A DNA stretch of 64,000 nucleotides from Burkholderiales bacterium. Lineage in GTDB: Bacteria > Pseudomonadota > Gammaproteobacteria > Burkholderiales > Burkholderiaceae_C. Location of the stretch: positions 1 through 64,000 of the forward strand of contig JAECRO010000004.1 in NCBI GenBank assembly GCA_016000195.1. The letters run 5' to 3'. The position numbers and the translations under genes are program-made. Positions 8,683 through 16,934 of the stretch are shown one piece after another. Each line of letters opens with the position of its first letter. Positions within the stretch are counted from its first letter, which is position 1. The notes under the pieces are model-generated. The model did not search any database. It had not been told where the DNA came from and saw only the letters and a program-made list of their open reading frames with translations.

Positions 8683-9567
8683 TCACGTCTCATGAGGGTT
8701 TTTTAGAGAAATTCTGTCGTATTTAATATTCAATGGAATAATGGATTTATCAACCTCGTCAAAATCACCATTAGATATGTGATTCAGAAACCCTATAAGC
8801 CCCTCTGAGTATCTTAATATATGGACTTTCCCTCCCTCTGTGGCTTCGATTTTTTTGGGAAATGTCAAAAGCTGTAGATGGTTCTGATCTGCAACTATAA
8901 AATAGTAAGCACCCAATTTAAAATAAACCAAAGGAATTGGTGATAATGTTGCACAACAATTAATATCATCATATATTAAATAGTGAGCAAAAATTCCCTG
9001 TCGCACAGAAAAGTTAAGCAAGTTAGCTTTGTAATATTGTGCAGCTAGATTTGCGGAGATTTCGTTGGCATAGAAGACGTACACATCAATCTTGGCGCGT
9101 TCATTAGGTTGAAGTAGGTAGGCCTTGACGATATCTCTCAGTTCCCTGAAATATTTTTCGCTGTTCTCTTCACCTTGCATCATTGGCGTAGAAATCATAA
9201 TTCGCCATGCTATTGATAGCGCAAAGAAGTAAATGTCACCGCTGATCTCTGCAGGAGGTGTTTTTCGATAGTGCCTCTTGAAATATTGATCGGTGAAAAA
9301 TTTCTCGTGCTCGGAAAAGATATCTTCACATTTATTGCACAACATCTTCAGTGCGAGTGTGTCGGCTACCTTTACTGCCGTGTTGTTAAGATAGAACTCC
9401 TCTTTCTTACTCGCACGCTTCAGCCAGCGCATCACGAACTTTGGAATTATATGGCCGAGTTCGCCCAGCGCACCTTCTGAGCAAAGAAGGCACGAGGATG
9501 GTAGTTTATTGTAATTAATCTGGTTGTCATAAATGTGTTTATTGTTTGATAAATTAGTTGATTTCAT
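8683..9567 (-). CDS. Unknown protein with HNH-like zinc motif, AT-rich gene
   Basis: A 294-residue protein whose N-terminus carries CLLCSEG, then a GHIIPKF block, and later LCNKCEDIF. The C-x-x-C, H-I-I-P-K, C-x-x-C order resembles the treble-clef zinc site of HNH-type endonucleases found in restriction and phage-defence proteins. The remaining 200 residues are mixed and have no recognised domain. The gene is much more AT-rich than the background, uses AT-ending codons and is flanked by an IS fragment and a broken nuclease gene, all signs of transfer. Nuclease function is a hypothesis. Confidence 0.55.
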   Translation of the reverse strand: MKSTNLSNNKHIYDNQINYNKLPSSCLLCSEGALGELGHIIPKFVMRWLKRASKKEEFYLNNTAVKVADTLALKMLCNKCEDIFSEHEKFFTDQYFKRHYRKTPPAEISGDIYFFALSIAWRIMISTPMMQGEENSEKYFRELRDIVKAYLLQPNERAKIDVYVFYANEISANLAAQYYKANLLNFSVRQGIFAHYLIYDDINCCATLSPIPLVYFKLGAYYFIVADQNHLQLLTFPKKIEATEGGKVHILRYSEGLIGFLNHISNGDFDEVDKSIIPLNIKYDRISLKNPHET

Positions 9568-9860
9568 TGGGTGATATCTGTAATATTGGTTTATGATTTA
9601 AGAGTAATTAACTTTGGCTAAAAATCCGTGAAATTAAATCGTTTAAAAATTTGATTTACGAAAAACAATGATATATCCAATATTATTAAATGGTTTAGAT
9701 TTTTTCAAAGAAGATATTTTTATGTTGTACTTGGCAGGTGTTTGATTTCAAGTAAGAAATTTTAAAAATGTAAATATATCAATATATAGAAGATATTGTT
9801 ATTTTGTTTTGGTAAGCAGCTCAGTCCCACCCGATTCTTCAAAAAGCCTTGCGACAACCC
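9568..9860. other. AT-rich spacer without a recognised gene
   Basis: Roughly 290 bases of very AT-rich DNA between two divergently oriented genes. It probably contains the promoter of the leftward 8683-9567 gene. No RNA gene, repeat or frame of note was seen. Confidence 0.4.
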
Positions 9861-10345
9861 ATGCGTACAACCAACCCCAACCCTCCAGCCCTCGTCCCAC
9901 AAGCCGACTTCGACGACATCACGGAGCTGATCAGCGCCGCCCGCCAGCGCGCCGTGCAAGCCGTCAACACCACCCTGATCGAGCTTTATTGGCAGGTGGA
10001 CCAGACCATCAGCCGAAAAATCGGGCAGGCGCAATGGGGCGATGGCGTGGTGGCCCAGCTAGGCGGGCATCTGGCCCGTATCCAGCCGGGGCTGCGCGGT
10101 TTTACCCGTGCGAACTTGTTTCGAATGCGGCAGTTTTACGAGGCCTATCACGATGATGAAAAGTCGCACCACTGGCGAGACAATTGCCCTGGACGCACAA
10201 CCTCATCATCCTCAACCAGAGCAAACGGCCCGAAGAGCGCGAGTTCTACCTGCGCCAGGCCATCCGCGAGCAGTGGAGCAAGCGCGAGCTGAAGTGCCAG
10301 TTCAAGACCGCGCTGTTCGAGTGCACCGTACTCCGCCCGTGCGGG
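9861..10345 (+). pseudogene. DUF1016 (YhcG-type) PD-(D/E)XK nuclease, frameshifted and truncated
   Basis: The frame from 9861 encodes the DUF1016 N-terminal domain (a TELISAARQRAVQAVNTTLIELYW block, then a GFTRANLFRMRQFYEAY block). Near 10180 the reading frame breaks, and the following family segment (WTHNLIILNQSKRPEEREFY, REQWSKRELKCQFKTALFE) continues in another frame from about 10184 to 10330. The C-terminal nuclease domain is missing altogether. Intact family members are about 330-380 residues. The gene is dead through at least one frameshift and a 3' deletion. Confidence 0.8.
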
Positions 10346-10739
10346 CCATCCACAGCAGGGCATCGAAAAATGTCCTGTGCGCCCCGCCGGGGCGGCCCTT
10401 GCAAGGCGGCATCAGCGGCGCGATACGCTGCTACTTCTCATCGGTGAAGGCATGTCGTTCTTGAGTCATTGTGCTGGCCGAAACGAGTGATTGCATCACT
10501 GCCGCAGCGCTCAAGAAGCGTGCGGCGGTCATGCGAAGCTTTTCCTTGAGCTTGCACAACATCAGCACATCAAACTTTCCGAACACGGCCTAAAGACGAT
10601 TTGAGATTTAAGAAACTCGTTTTTATTCTTTTGAGTTTGAATTCCAGGTATTTAAAGTCCCCATTCATTGATGCCGGCTGCTGGTCATACCCATCGAAAT
10701 GGCGGCTGATCTGGGTTTTCTTCAACCAAACTCTTGGAA
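10346..10739. other. Intergenic region without a recognised gene
   Basis: About 395 bases between the DUF1016 remnant and the rhodanese gene. It marks the change from mobile-island DNA to the sulfur-related block and probably contains the promoter of the encapsulin operon in the AT-richer part at 10600-10660. No clear promoter motif or conserved coding segment was identified. Confidence 0.4.
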
Positions 10740-11216
10740 ATGGCGATGGCCTCTGAAACAACTGAACTGGTTTTGCCTTTAGCGCTTGATGTTGCACGGG
10801 AAGACGCGCGGGAAGCCGGCTTGTCTTATGCGGGCGGGGTGCCTCCGGCCGTGGCGTGGCAACTGTTTTCTACCGGCCATGCGCTGTTGGTGGATGTTCG
10901 CTCGGGCGAAGAGCGCAAGTTTGTCGGCCATGTGCCGCAAAGCCTGCATGTGCCCTGGGCCAGCGGCACCAGCCTGACGCGCAATCCGCGCTTCGTGCGC
11001 GAACTTGAAGCGAAAACCGGCGGCAAGGAGACGGTGGTGCTTTTGCTGTGCCGCAGCGGCAAGCGTTCGGCGCTGGCCGCAGAGGCCGCAGCCAAGGCCG
11101 GTTTCACGCAGGTTTACAACGTGCTCGAAGGCTTTGAAGGCGAAATTGACGAACAGCAACATCGCGGCGCGGCCGACGGCTGGCGTTTCCACAGCCTGCC
11201 CTGGGTGCAGGACTGA
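10740..11216 (+). CDS. Rhodanese-like sulfurtransferase of the encapsulin operon
   Basis: A single-domain rhodanese of about 158 residues. The active-site loop CRSGKRS is present with the catalytic Cys at about residue 104, and the CH2A-type LLVDVRSGEE segment near residue 50 is conserved. Such enzymes carry a sulfane sulfur as a cysteine persulfide. It precedes serine acetyltransferase, encapsulin and cysteine desulfurase genes, a set known from family 2A encapsulin loci, so it may deliver or accept sulfur there. The start is ambiguous between ATG at 10740, ATG at 10746 and a TTG at 10734. No strong ribosome binding site separates them. Confidence 0.8.
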   Translation: MAMASETTELVLPLALDVAREDAREAGLSYAGGVPPAVAWQLFSTGHALLVDVRSGEERKFVGHVPQSLHVPWASGTSLTRNPRFVRELEAKTGGKETVVLLLCRSGKRSALAAEAAAKAGFTQVYNVLEGFEGEIDEQQHRGAADGWRFHSLPWVQD

Positions 11217-11369
11217 AAAAAGCTCGCTTGAATCTGCGAACAGCGCTGTCCCGTTTACCGTCCGTTCACTGAGCGGGGCACGCCCTGGCGTCTGAGGTGG
11301 TCAGGGCCGCTGCGCCAGCGGCTTCAGGACGGCCGTATTTACACCACTAAATTTCTCTGGGAGCCTGTC

Positions 11370-12296
11370 TTGGCTGTTTTTGACATTGAGCATATTGTGG
11401 GCGCGCTGCATGCGGTGCGCCAGGACTGGCGCGAATCGCAAAAGCGCTCGCGTGAGCCCGGCGGGCGCGAACTTCCATCGCGTGATGCACTGGCGCAGGT
11501 GGTCGAGGCGCTCAAGGGTGCGCTGTTTCCCATGCGGCTGGGGCCGCTGGACCTGCGCCAGGAAAGCGAGGACATTTATGTCGCCCATACGCTGGACTCG
11601 GCGCTGCACCAGCTTTTGGCGCAAATCCGGCTGGAGCTGACTTACAGCGCACGTCATCAAATGCGCAATGGCGCCGACCTGGAGGCCGAGGCATTGGCCA
11701 CCACGCGCAGTTTCGGCGCCGCGTTGCCCGAGATTCGAAACCTGCTCGACAGCGACGTTCTGGCGGCCTATCACGGCGACCCGGCGGCGCGCAGCGTGGA
11801 CGAAGTACTGCTGTGCTATCCCGGCATCCTGGCCATGATTCACCACCGGCTGGCGCACCAGCTCTACCGGCTGGGCCTGCCTTTGCTGGCACGCATCGTG
11901 GCCGAACTGGCGCACTCCGTGACCGGCATCGACATTCATCCGGGCGCGCAAATCGGCGCGAGTTTTTTCATCGACCACGGAACGGGCGTCGTGATTGGAG
12001 AAACCGCCGTGATCGGCCAGGGCGTGCGGCTGTACCAGGCCGTCACGCTGGGCGCCAAGCGCTTTCCCACCGATGAGGAGGGCAACCTGCAAAAAGGCCT
12101 GCCGCGTCACCCGGTAGTCGAGGACGACGTGGTGATTTACGCCGGCGCCACCGTGCTGGGCCGGGTGACGCTGGGCCGAGGCGCGACCATCGGCGGCAAT
12201 GTCTGGCTGACCCATGACGTGCCGCCCGGAGGCAACGTGACACAGGCTGTTTCCCGCGAAGCAGGACAAGGCAGCGCTGCCAGGCAGCGGCCGTGA
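11370..12296 (+). CDS. Serine O-acetyltransferase, EpsC/SrpH type
   Basis: A 308-residue acetyltransferase of the long EpsC/SrpH class. After an alpha-helical N-terminal half comes a left-handed beta-helix with hexapeptide repeats from about residue 190 and the catalytic segment GASFFIDHGTGVVIGE. It makes O-acetylserine from serine and acetyl-CoA, the acceptor used by CysK (gene at 35091) to fix sulfide into cysteine. The start is TTG at 11370, supported by a CTGGGAG ribosome binding site just upstream. The C-terminal tail is Ser/Arg/Gln-rich and overlaps the next start by four bases. The neighbouring family 2A encapsulin mirrors the cyanobacterial srpH-srpI arrangement. Confidence 0.88.
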   Translation: MAVFDIEHIVGALHAVRQDWRESQKRSREPGGRELPSRDALAQVVEALKGALFPMRLGPLDLRQESEDIYVAHTLDSALHQLLAQIRLELTYSARHQMRNGADLEAEALATTRSFGAALPEIRNLLDSDVLAAYHGDPAARSVDEVLLCYPGILAMIHHRLAHQLYRLGLPLLARIVAELAHSVTGIDIHPGAQIGASFFIDHGTGVVIGETAVIGQGVRLYQAVTLGAKRFPTDEEGNLQKGLPRHPVVEDDVVIYAGATVLGRVTLGRGATIGGNVWLTHDVPPGGNVTQAVSREAGQGSAARQRP

Positions 12297-12565
12297 GGCC
12301 CACGCTGGTTGAGTGTTTCGGCATTGCCCTTCGTCAGTCGCGCGAGGCTAGGAACTGGTCGCAGGAACAACTCGCTGAGCACTCCAACCTCAACCGCTCC
12401 TATGTCGGCGAGATTGAACGGGGCAGCGCGATTGCATCGCTGGCGACGGTCGAAAAACTCGCTCTGGCCCTGGGCATCAGTCCGTCTGCGCTGGTCGGTC
12501 GCGGCGAGGCGGTGAGCCAGGCCAATGTGGTTCGAGGGATCAGGTTGATGGCTATAGCATGTTGA
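12293..12565 (+). CDS. Small XRE-family regulator
   Basis: A 90-residue protein with a complete XRE/Cro-type helix-turn-helix: IALRQSREARNWSQEQLAEH, then NRSYVGEIERG, then ATVEKLALALGIS. It starts with GTG inside the end of the serine acetyltransferase gene and precedes the encapsulin gene by 70 bases. It is the only regulator in this operon and may control it. No operator was identified. There is no sensor domain. Confidence 0.75.
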   Translation: MRPTLVECFGIALRQSREARNWSQEQLAEHSNLNRSYVGEIERGSAIASLATVEKLALALGISPSALVGRGEAVSQANVVRGIRLMAIAC

Positions 12566-12635
12566 AGCCTGCGCCCTGACAACACACACTCCTGTTCATC
12601 CATTTTTATTTTGTTTCATTTTTAGAGGATTTCCT

Positions 12636-13568
12636 ATGTCAGCAACAGTGGGCGGCACCACCGCATTGGGCGATAGCGCCGCACGGCAACTAGCCAATGC
12701 CACCAAGACCACGGCGCAGCTCGAAACCATCTCGCCACGCTGGCTCACCCACCTGCTGCAATGGGTGCCAGTCGAGGCCGGTATCTATCGCCTCAACAAG
12801 GTCAAGAATCCCGAGTCGATCAAGGTCAAATGCACGGCGCGTGAGCAAGAAGGCCAGTTGCCGCGCACCTTTGTGGACTACGAGGAAAATCCGCGCGAAT
12901 TTTTCCTCAACGCCGTCAGCACCGTGCTCGACGTGCATACGCGCATCTCCGACCTCTACAGCAGCCCGCACGACCAGATCAAGGAGCAGCTTCGCCTGAC
13001 GATTGAAACCATCAAGGAAAACCAGGAAAGCGAGCTGATCAACAACCCCGACTACGGCCTGCTCTCGCAGGTATCGGACGAGCAGCGCATCTTTCCATTA
13101 ACCGGCGCGCCCACGCCGGACGACCTCGATGAGTTGCTGACCAAGGTGTGGAAAGAACCGGCATTTTTCCTGACCCACCCGCTGGCCATTGCCGCCTTCG
13201 GGCGCGAAGCGACCCGGCGCGGAACGCCGCCGCCAACGGTCAGCCTGTTCGGCTCGCAGTTCATCACCTGGCGCGGCATTCCCTTGATTCCTTCCGATAA
13301 GGTGCCGGTGGCCGACGGCAAGAGCAAAATCCTGCTGCTGCGCGTGGGCGACAAGCGCCAGGGCGTGGTCGGCCTGTTCCAGCCGGGTCTGACGGGCGAG
13401 CAGGGGCCGGGCCTGTCGGTGCGCTTCATGGGCATCAACAACCACGCGATTGCGTCCTACCTGATCTCGCTGTACTGCTCGCTGGCCGTGCTGACCACCG
13501 ACGCGCTGGCCGTGCTCGACGATGTCGAGATCGGCAAGTACCACGATTACGCTGACACCTACAAATAA
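12636..13568 (+). CDS. Family 2A encapsulin shell protein (SrpI-like)
   Basis: A 310-residue HK97-fold shell protein of the family 2A type. Recognisable family segments are SPRWLTHLLQWVPVEAGIYR near the N-terminus, VDYEENPREF, the E-loop region, LFGSQFITWRGIPLIPSDK and the C-terminal GINNHAIASYLISLYCSLA block. There is no inserted cyclic-nucleotide-binding domain, so it is 2A rather than 2B. Family 2A shells assemble into protein nanocompartments that enclose a cysteine desulfurase and have been linked to sulfur storage. The desulfurase gene follows nine bases downstream. A good RBS (AGAGGA) precedes the ATG. Confidence 0.9.
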   Translation: MSATVGGTTALGDSAARQLANATKTTAQLETISPRWLTHLLQWVPVEAGIYRLNKVKNPESIKVKCTAREQEGQLPRTFVDYEENPREFFLNAVSTVLDVHTRISDLYSSPHDQIKEQLRLTIETIKENQESELINNPDYGLLSQVSDEQRIFPLTGAPTPDDLDELLTKVWKEPAFFLTHPLAIAAFGREATRRGTPPPTVSLFGSQFITWRGIPLIPSDKVPVADGKSKILLLRVGDKRQGVVGLFQPGLTGEQGPGLSVRFMGINNHAIASYLISLYCSLAVLTTDALAVLDDVEIGKYHDYADTYK

Positions 13569-13576
13569 GCCGCGCC

Positions 13577-15622
13577 GTGAGCATGCTTGCAACCAACCCC
13601 AGCGCCGCGCCTGCGGCCTTTGAGTCGCCCCTGGACACGGCGCTGCTCTCGCGCATGGCAACGGCGCTGTTTGCCGCCTTGCCGGGCGAGGTGGCCGCGC
13701 CGGCAGGCCTGCATTCCGCCGCTGGCCTGCCTTCGACGCCGCCAGCATCGTTGCCCGGTTTGCCGGCAATCCCGCTGGGTGTGCAGGCGCCGCTGCAACT
13801 CGCGCCAGCCGGATCGCCGCTGGCCAGCCCGGCGGGCTTTGGCCCCGGTGTGCCGGGCACCCCGATTCCGCAAGGCCAGATACCGGGCGCCAACCTGATT
13901 CCGGCATCCCCTGCGCAGGTGCCGTCGCTGGGCAACCGTGCGCCCGCGCTGCTGCCGCATGCGGTAGCGGGCAATGGCGTGCCCGACAAACTGGTGAGCG
14001 CCGTGCCGGCCTACGAACCGCGCCTGGCCGGCGCGACGATTGGTGTGCCTGAAGCATCCGCAGCCACGGTGTCGCAAGCCGGACGGAACCCGGCGGCAAA
14101 CGCTGTTCCGTTCTATTTTCTGGGCGCGCAGCACGGCCATCCGTCACCCGGTGGGCGTGATGCCGGTAGCGTACCGGCTGCCGATGGCAGCCTTGATTCG
14201 CTGGCGACCTTGCCGTTTGAGCAGCCGGCCGTTCCCGCCTTGGCCGCGCCTGCCGCGCCTGTCCATGCGCCCGAGGCCGCGTCCGGCGAGCCGAAGTTCT
14301 ATTTCGTCGATTCGGTAGTGTTGCCCAGTGGCTATGTGACGCCCGCCAAGCCCGCGCCGCATGCGGTCGAGCCGCTGGCGGGCCGCTCGGCGCATCCGGC
14401 TTTCGATGTGCAGGCGGTGCGCCGCGATTTCCCCATCCTGCAGGAGCGCGTCAATGGCCGCCAGCTGGTCTGGTTCGACAACGCCGCCACGACGCACAAG
14501 CCGCAGTCGGTGATTGACCGCGTCTCGTATTTTTACGAGCACGAAAACTCCAACATCCACCGCGCTGCCCATGAACTCGCCGCCCGCGCCACCGACGCCT
14601 ACGAAGGCGCGCGCGAGCGGGTCAGGAAGTTCATCAACGCCCCGGACGTGAACGAGGTGATCTTCGTGCGCGGCACCACCGAGGCCATCAACCTGGTGGC
14701 CAAGAGCTGGGGCGGGCAGCATGTCGGTGAAGGCGATGAAATCATCGTCAGCCACCTGGAGCACCACGCCAACATCGTGCCCTGGCAGCAGCTCGCTGCC
14801 GCCAAGGGCGCCAAGCTACGCGTGATTCCGGTGGACGACAGCGGGCAGGTGCTGCTCGATGAATACGGCAAGCTGCTCAACGACCGCACAAAAATCGTCG
14901 CTGTCACGCAGGTGTCCAACGCGCTGGGCACCGTGGTTCCCGTCAAGGAAATCGTGGCGATGGCGCACCGGGCCGGCGCCAAGGCGCTGGTCGATGGTGC
15001 GCAGGCGATTTCGCACATGCGCATCGACGTGCAGGACATCGGCGCCGATTTCTTTGTGTTCTCCGGCCACAAGGTGTTCGGCCCGACCGGCATCGGCGTG
15101 GTCTGGGGCAAGCGCGAAGTGCTGGAGGACATGCCGCCCTGGCAGGGCGGCGGCAACATGATCGCCGACGTGACGTTCGAGAAAACCGTGTTCCAGCCGA
15201 TTCCAAACAAGTTTGAAGCCGGCACCGGCAACATCGCCGACGCCGTGGGCCTAGGCGCGGCCATCGACTACGTGAGCCGCGTGGGCATCGAGAACATTGC
15301 CCGCTACGAGCACGAACTGCTGTGCTACGGCATGCAGCACCTGGGCGAGATCAAGGGCGTGCGCCTGATCGGTACGGCCAGCGACAAGGCCAGCGTGATG
15401 TCTTTTGTGCTGGCGGGCTACACCACCGAGGAAGTGGGCAAGGCGCTCAACGACGAGGGCATTGCCGTGCGCACCGGCCACCACTGCGCGCAGCCGATTT
15501 TGCGGCGGTTCGGGGTCGAAACCACGGTGCGGCCTTCGCTGGCGTTTTACAACACCTTTGGCGAGATTGACCGACTGGTCGCCGTGGTGAAGCGGCTGGC
15601 GGACCAGAGACGCACGTTTTAA
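13577..15622 (+). CDS. Encapsulin cargo cysteine desulfurase with long disordered N-terminus
   Basis: A 681-residue SufS-like, PLP-dependent cysteine desulfurase. The catalytic part starts near residue 275. It has the PLP lysine in FSGHKVFGPTG (Lys498) and the catalytic cysteine in RTGHHCAQP (Cys637). It takes sulfur from L-cysteine as a persulfide and releases alanine. Residues 1-270 are Ala/Pro/Gly-rich and predicted disordered, as in family 2A cargo enzymes, where this region directs loading into the shell. Two similar aromatic motifs, PFYFLG (178-183) and KFYFVD (240-245), stand out in it. The start is GTG at 13577, with an ATG at 13583 as alternative. Free SufS is only about 410 residues. 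Confidence 0.92.
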   Translation: MSMLATNPSAAPAAFESPLDTALLSRMATALFAALPGEVAAPAGLHSAAGLPSTPPASLPGLPAIPLGVQAPLQLAPAGSPLASPAGFGPGVPGTPIPQGQIPGANLIPASPAQVPSLGNRAPALLPHAVAGNGVPDKLVSAVPAYEPRLAGATIGVPEASAATVSQAGRNPAANAVPFYFLGAQHGHPSPGGRDAGSVPAADGSLDSLATLPFEQPAVPALAAPAAPVHAPEAASGEPKFYFVDSVVLPSGYVTPAKPAPHAVEPLAGRSAHPAFDVQAVRRDFPILQERVNGRQLVWFDNAATTHKPQSVIDRVSYFYEHENSNIHRAAHELAARATDAYEGARERVRKFINAPDVNEVIFVRGTTEAINLVAKSWGGQHVGEGDEIIVSHLEHHANIVPWQQLAAAKGAKLRVIPVDDSGQVLLDEYGKLLNDRTKIVAVTQVSNALGTVVPVKEIVAMAHRAGAKALVDGAQAISHMRIDVQDIGADFFVFSGHKVFGPTGIGVVWGKREVLEDMPPWQGGGNMIADVTFEKTVFQPIPNKFEAGTGNIADAVGLGAAIDYVSRVGIENIARYEHELLCYGMQHLGEIKGVRLIGTASDKASVMSFVLAGYTTEEVGKALNDEGIAVRTGHHCAQPILRRFGVETTVRPSLAFYNTFGEIDRLVAVVKRLADQRRTF

Positions 15623-15630
15623 CGACCGCT

Positions 15631-15666
15631 GCCGGTTTTTTTGCGCTCCGAGGCGAAAAAACCGGC
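15631..15666. repeat. Inverted repeat after the desulfurase gene
   Basis: An 11-base inverted repeat (GCCGGTTTTTT and AAAAAACCGGC) with a 14-base loop, directly after the operon. The T-run is on the inner side of the left arm rather than after the hairpin, so it is not a standard intrinsic terminator for either strand. Confidence 0.45.
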
Positions 15667-15702
15667 GTTCTGACGACATGCCGCCAGGCTTGTCTGCGCA
15701 AG

Positions 15703-15718
15703 TGTTCAGCAATCAACA
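15703..15718. promoter_or_regulatory. Putative SfnR-type enhancer site
   Basis: Palindromic element TGTTC-N6-CAACA about 85-100 bases before a sigma-54-type promoter, the usual distance for an enhancer-binding protein. The same TGTTN-N6-CAACA form occurs before sfnG and msuD. The link to SfnR is inferred. Confidence 0.5.
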
Positions 15719-15802
15719 GTTGTTCAGCATTTTGTCGATTCCAGGGTATTTGAAAAATCAGCTCTATCAAGCTATCTCCTTGATTTAAAAGAGCTTGTTC
15801 AG

Positions 15803-15819
15803 TGGCAGGGTTCCTGCTA
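15803..15819 (+). promoter_or_regulatory. Sigma-54-type promoter before the first ABC importer
   Basis: TGGCAGGGTTCCTGCTA shows the invariant GG (15804-15805) and GC (15816-15817) exactly ten bases apart, with near-consensus flanks. A transcript would start near 15829, about 110 bases before the importer gene. Confidence 0.7.
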
Positions 15820-15937
15820 TGCAGGATTGAAGCAACGCGCCATGCCCTCAGTGCATTCTGATGGGCTGGCCCGCCTGCGTAACTGCATGCAGCCGACGAC
15901 TACGGCTTAAATTGAAACCCAGATGGAAATCTTCCCC

Positions 15938-16927
15938 ATGACACTGAATCGACGTACCCTTCTTTCGCTCACTGGCGGCCTGGCTGGCGCAGTGATCGCC
16001 CCCGCAACGCTGCGCGCGGCCGATCTGCCGCAGGAAGTGCGTATCGATTACGCCACCTATTCGCCCACCAGCCTGGTGCTCAAACGCTTCGGCTGGCTTG
16101 AAGAAGACCTCAAGCGTGACGGCGTGGCGGTGAAATGGGTGTTCAGCGCGGGCAGCAACCGGGCGCTGGAATACCTGAACGCCAAAAGCCTGGACATCGG
16201 CTCTGCGGCTGGGCTGGCCGCCTTGCTGGCGCGGGCCAATGGCAACCCGATCCGCGCCCCCTACATTTTTTCGCGGCCCGAATGGACCGCGCTGCTGGTG
16301 CCCAAGGACTCGCCGATCCGCACGCTGGCGGACCTCAAGGGCAAAAAAGTGGCTGCGACCAAGGGCACCGATCCTTATTTGTTCCTGCTGCGCGCGCTGC
16401 AGACGGTCAAGCTCAAGCGCAGCGACATCGAACATGTCTCCCTGCAGCACGCCGACGGCCGTGCGGCGCTGGAGCAGGGGCGCGTGGACGCCTGGGCCGG
16501 CCTGGACCCGCACATGGCGGCCAGCGAACTCACGGCCGGCTCCCGCCTGCTCTACCGCAACGTCGCCTTCAACACCTATGGTTTTCTGAATGTGCGCGAA
16601 GACTTCCAGCAGCGCCACCCGGAACTGCTCAGGCGCGTCATCGGCGCCTATGAACGCGCCCGCCTGTGGACGCTGGCCAATACCGGCGAAGCGGCCCGCA
16701 TCCTGGCCGACGAGGCCAAGGTCAGCCTGCAGGTGGCGCTGCTGCAACTCAAGCTGCGCACCGACCTGAGCAATCCGCAGCCTTCCGCCGAACATGTGAA
16801 GGCGCTGCAGGCAGCCACGCCGATTCTGCTGGACGAGCAACTGGTCAAACCCGGCACCGACCTGCTCAGAACCGTCGAAGCGCTGGTGGACACGCATTTT
16901 GCGCAGGGACTGATTCGCCAGGCCTGA
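15938..16927 (+). CDS. Periplasmic binding protein of a sulfonate/nitrate-type ABC importer (SsuA-like)
   Basis: About 329 residues with a signal peptide (NRRTLLSLTGGLAGAVIAP, cleavage after about ALRAA) and an SsuA/TauA-type periplasmic binding fold (LADLKGKKVAATKGTDPYLF, LEQGRVDAWAGLDPH). It would bind an organosulfur compound, probably an alkanesulfonate or similar. The substrate cannot be read from sequence. ATG at 15938 is preferred over ATG at 15923 because GGAA precedes it. It heads a three-gene transporter unit with permease and ATPase, under a sigma-54-type promoter. The mature protein has one Met and no Cys, consistent with expression during sulfur limitation. Confidence 0.8.
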   Translation: MTLNRRTLLSLTGGLAGAVIAPATLRAADLPQEVRIDYATYSPTSLVLKRFGWLEEDLKRDGVAVKWVFSAGSNRALEYLNAKSLDIGSAAGLAALLARANGNPIRAPYIFSRPEWTALLVPKDSPIRTLADLKGKKVAATKGTDPYLFLLRALQTVKLKRSDIEHVSLQHADGRAALEQGRVDAWAGLDPHMAASELTAGSRLLYRNVAFNTYGFLNVREDFQQRHPELLRRVIGAYERARLWTLANTGEAARILADEAKVSLQVALLQLKLRTDLSNPQPSAEHVKALQAATPILLDEQLVKPGTDLLRTVEALVDTHFAQGLIRQA

Positions 16928-16934
16928 GCCGGCC

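Larger units (their letters stand above)
15623..15937. other. Regulatory intergenic region
   Basis: About 315 bases between the desulfurase and the binding-protein gene. It contains the inverted repeat at 15631, the enhancer-like site at 15703 and the sigma-54 promoter at 15803. No gene is present. Confidence 0.6.

Noticed and set aside
11301-12269. Open frame of 322 codons opposite the serine acetyltransferase
   Set aside because: The plus-strand gene has the hexapeptide repeats and catalytic loop; the minus frame has no recognisable features.
15631-15666. Intrinsic terminator after the cysteine desulfurase
   Set aside because: The hairpin has its T-run inside the stem and no T-run after it; it is listed only as an inverted repeat.
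15755-15800. Seventh copy of the dispersed repeat
   Set aside because: Only a short ATCAAGCTAT-like segment matches; the left box and the hairpin are missing.
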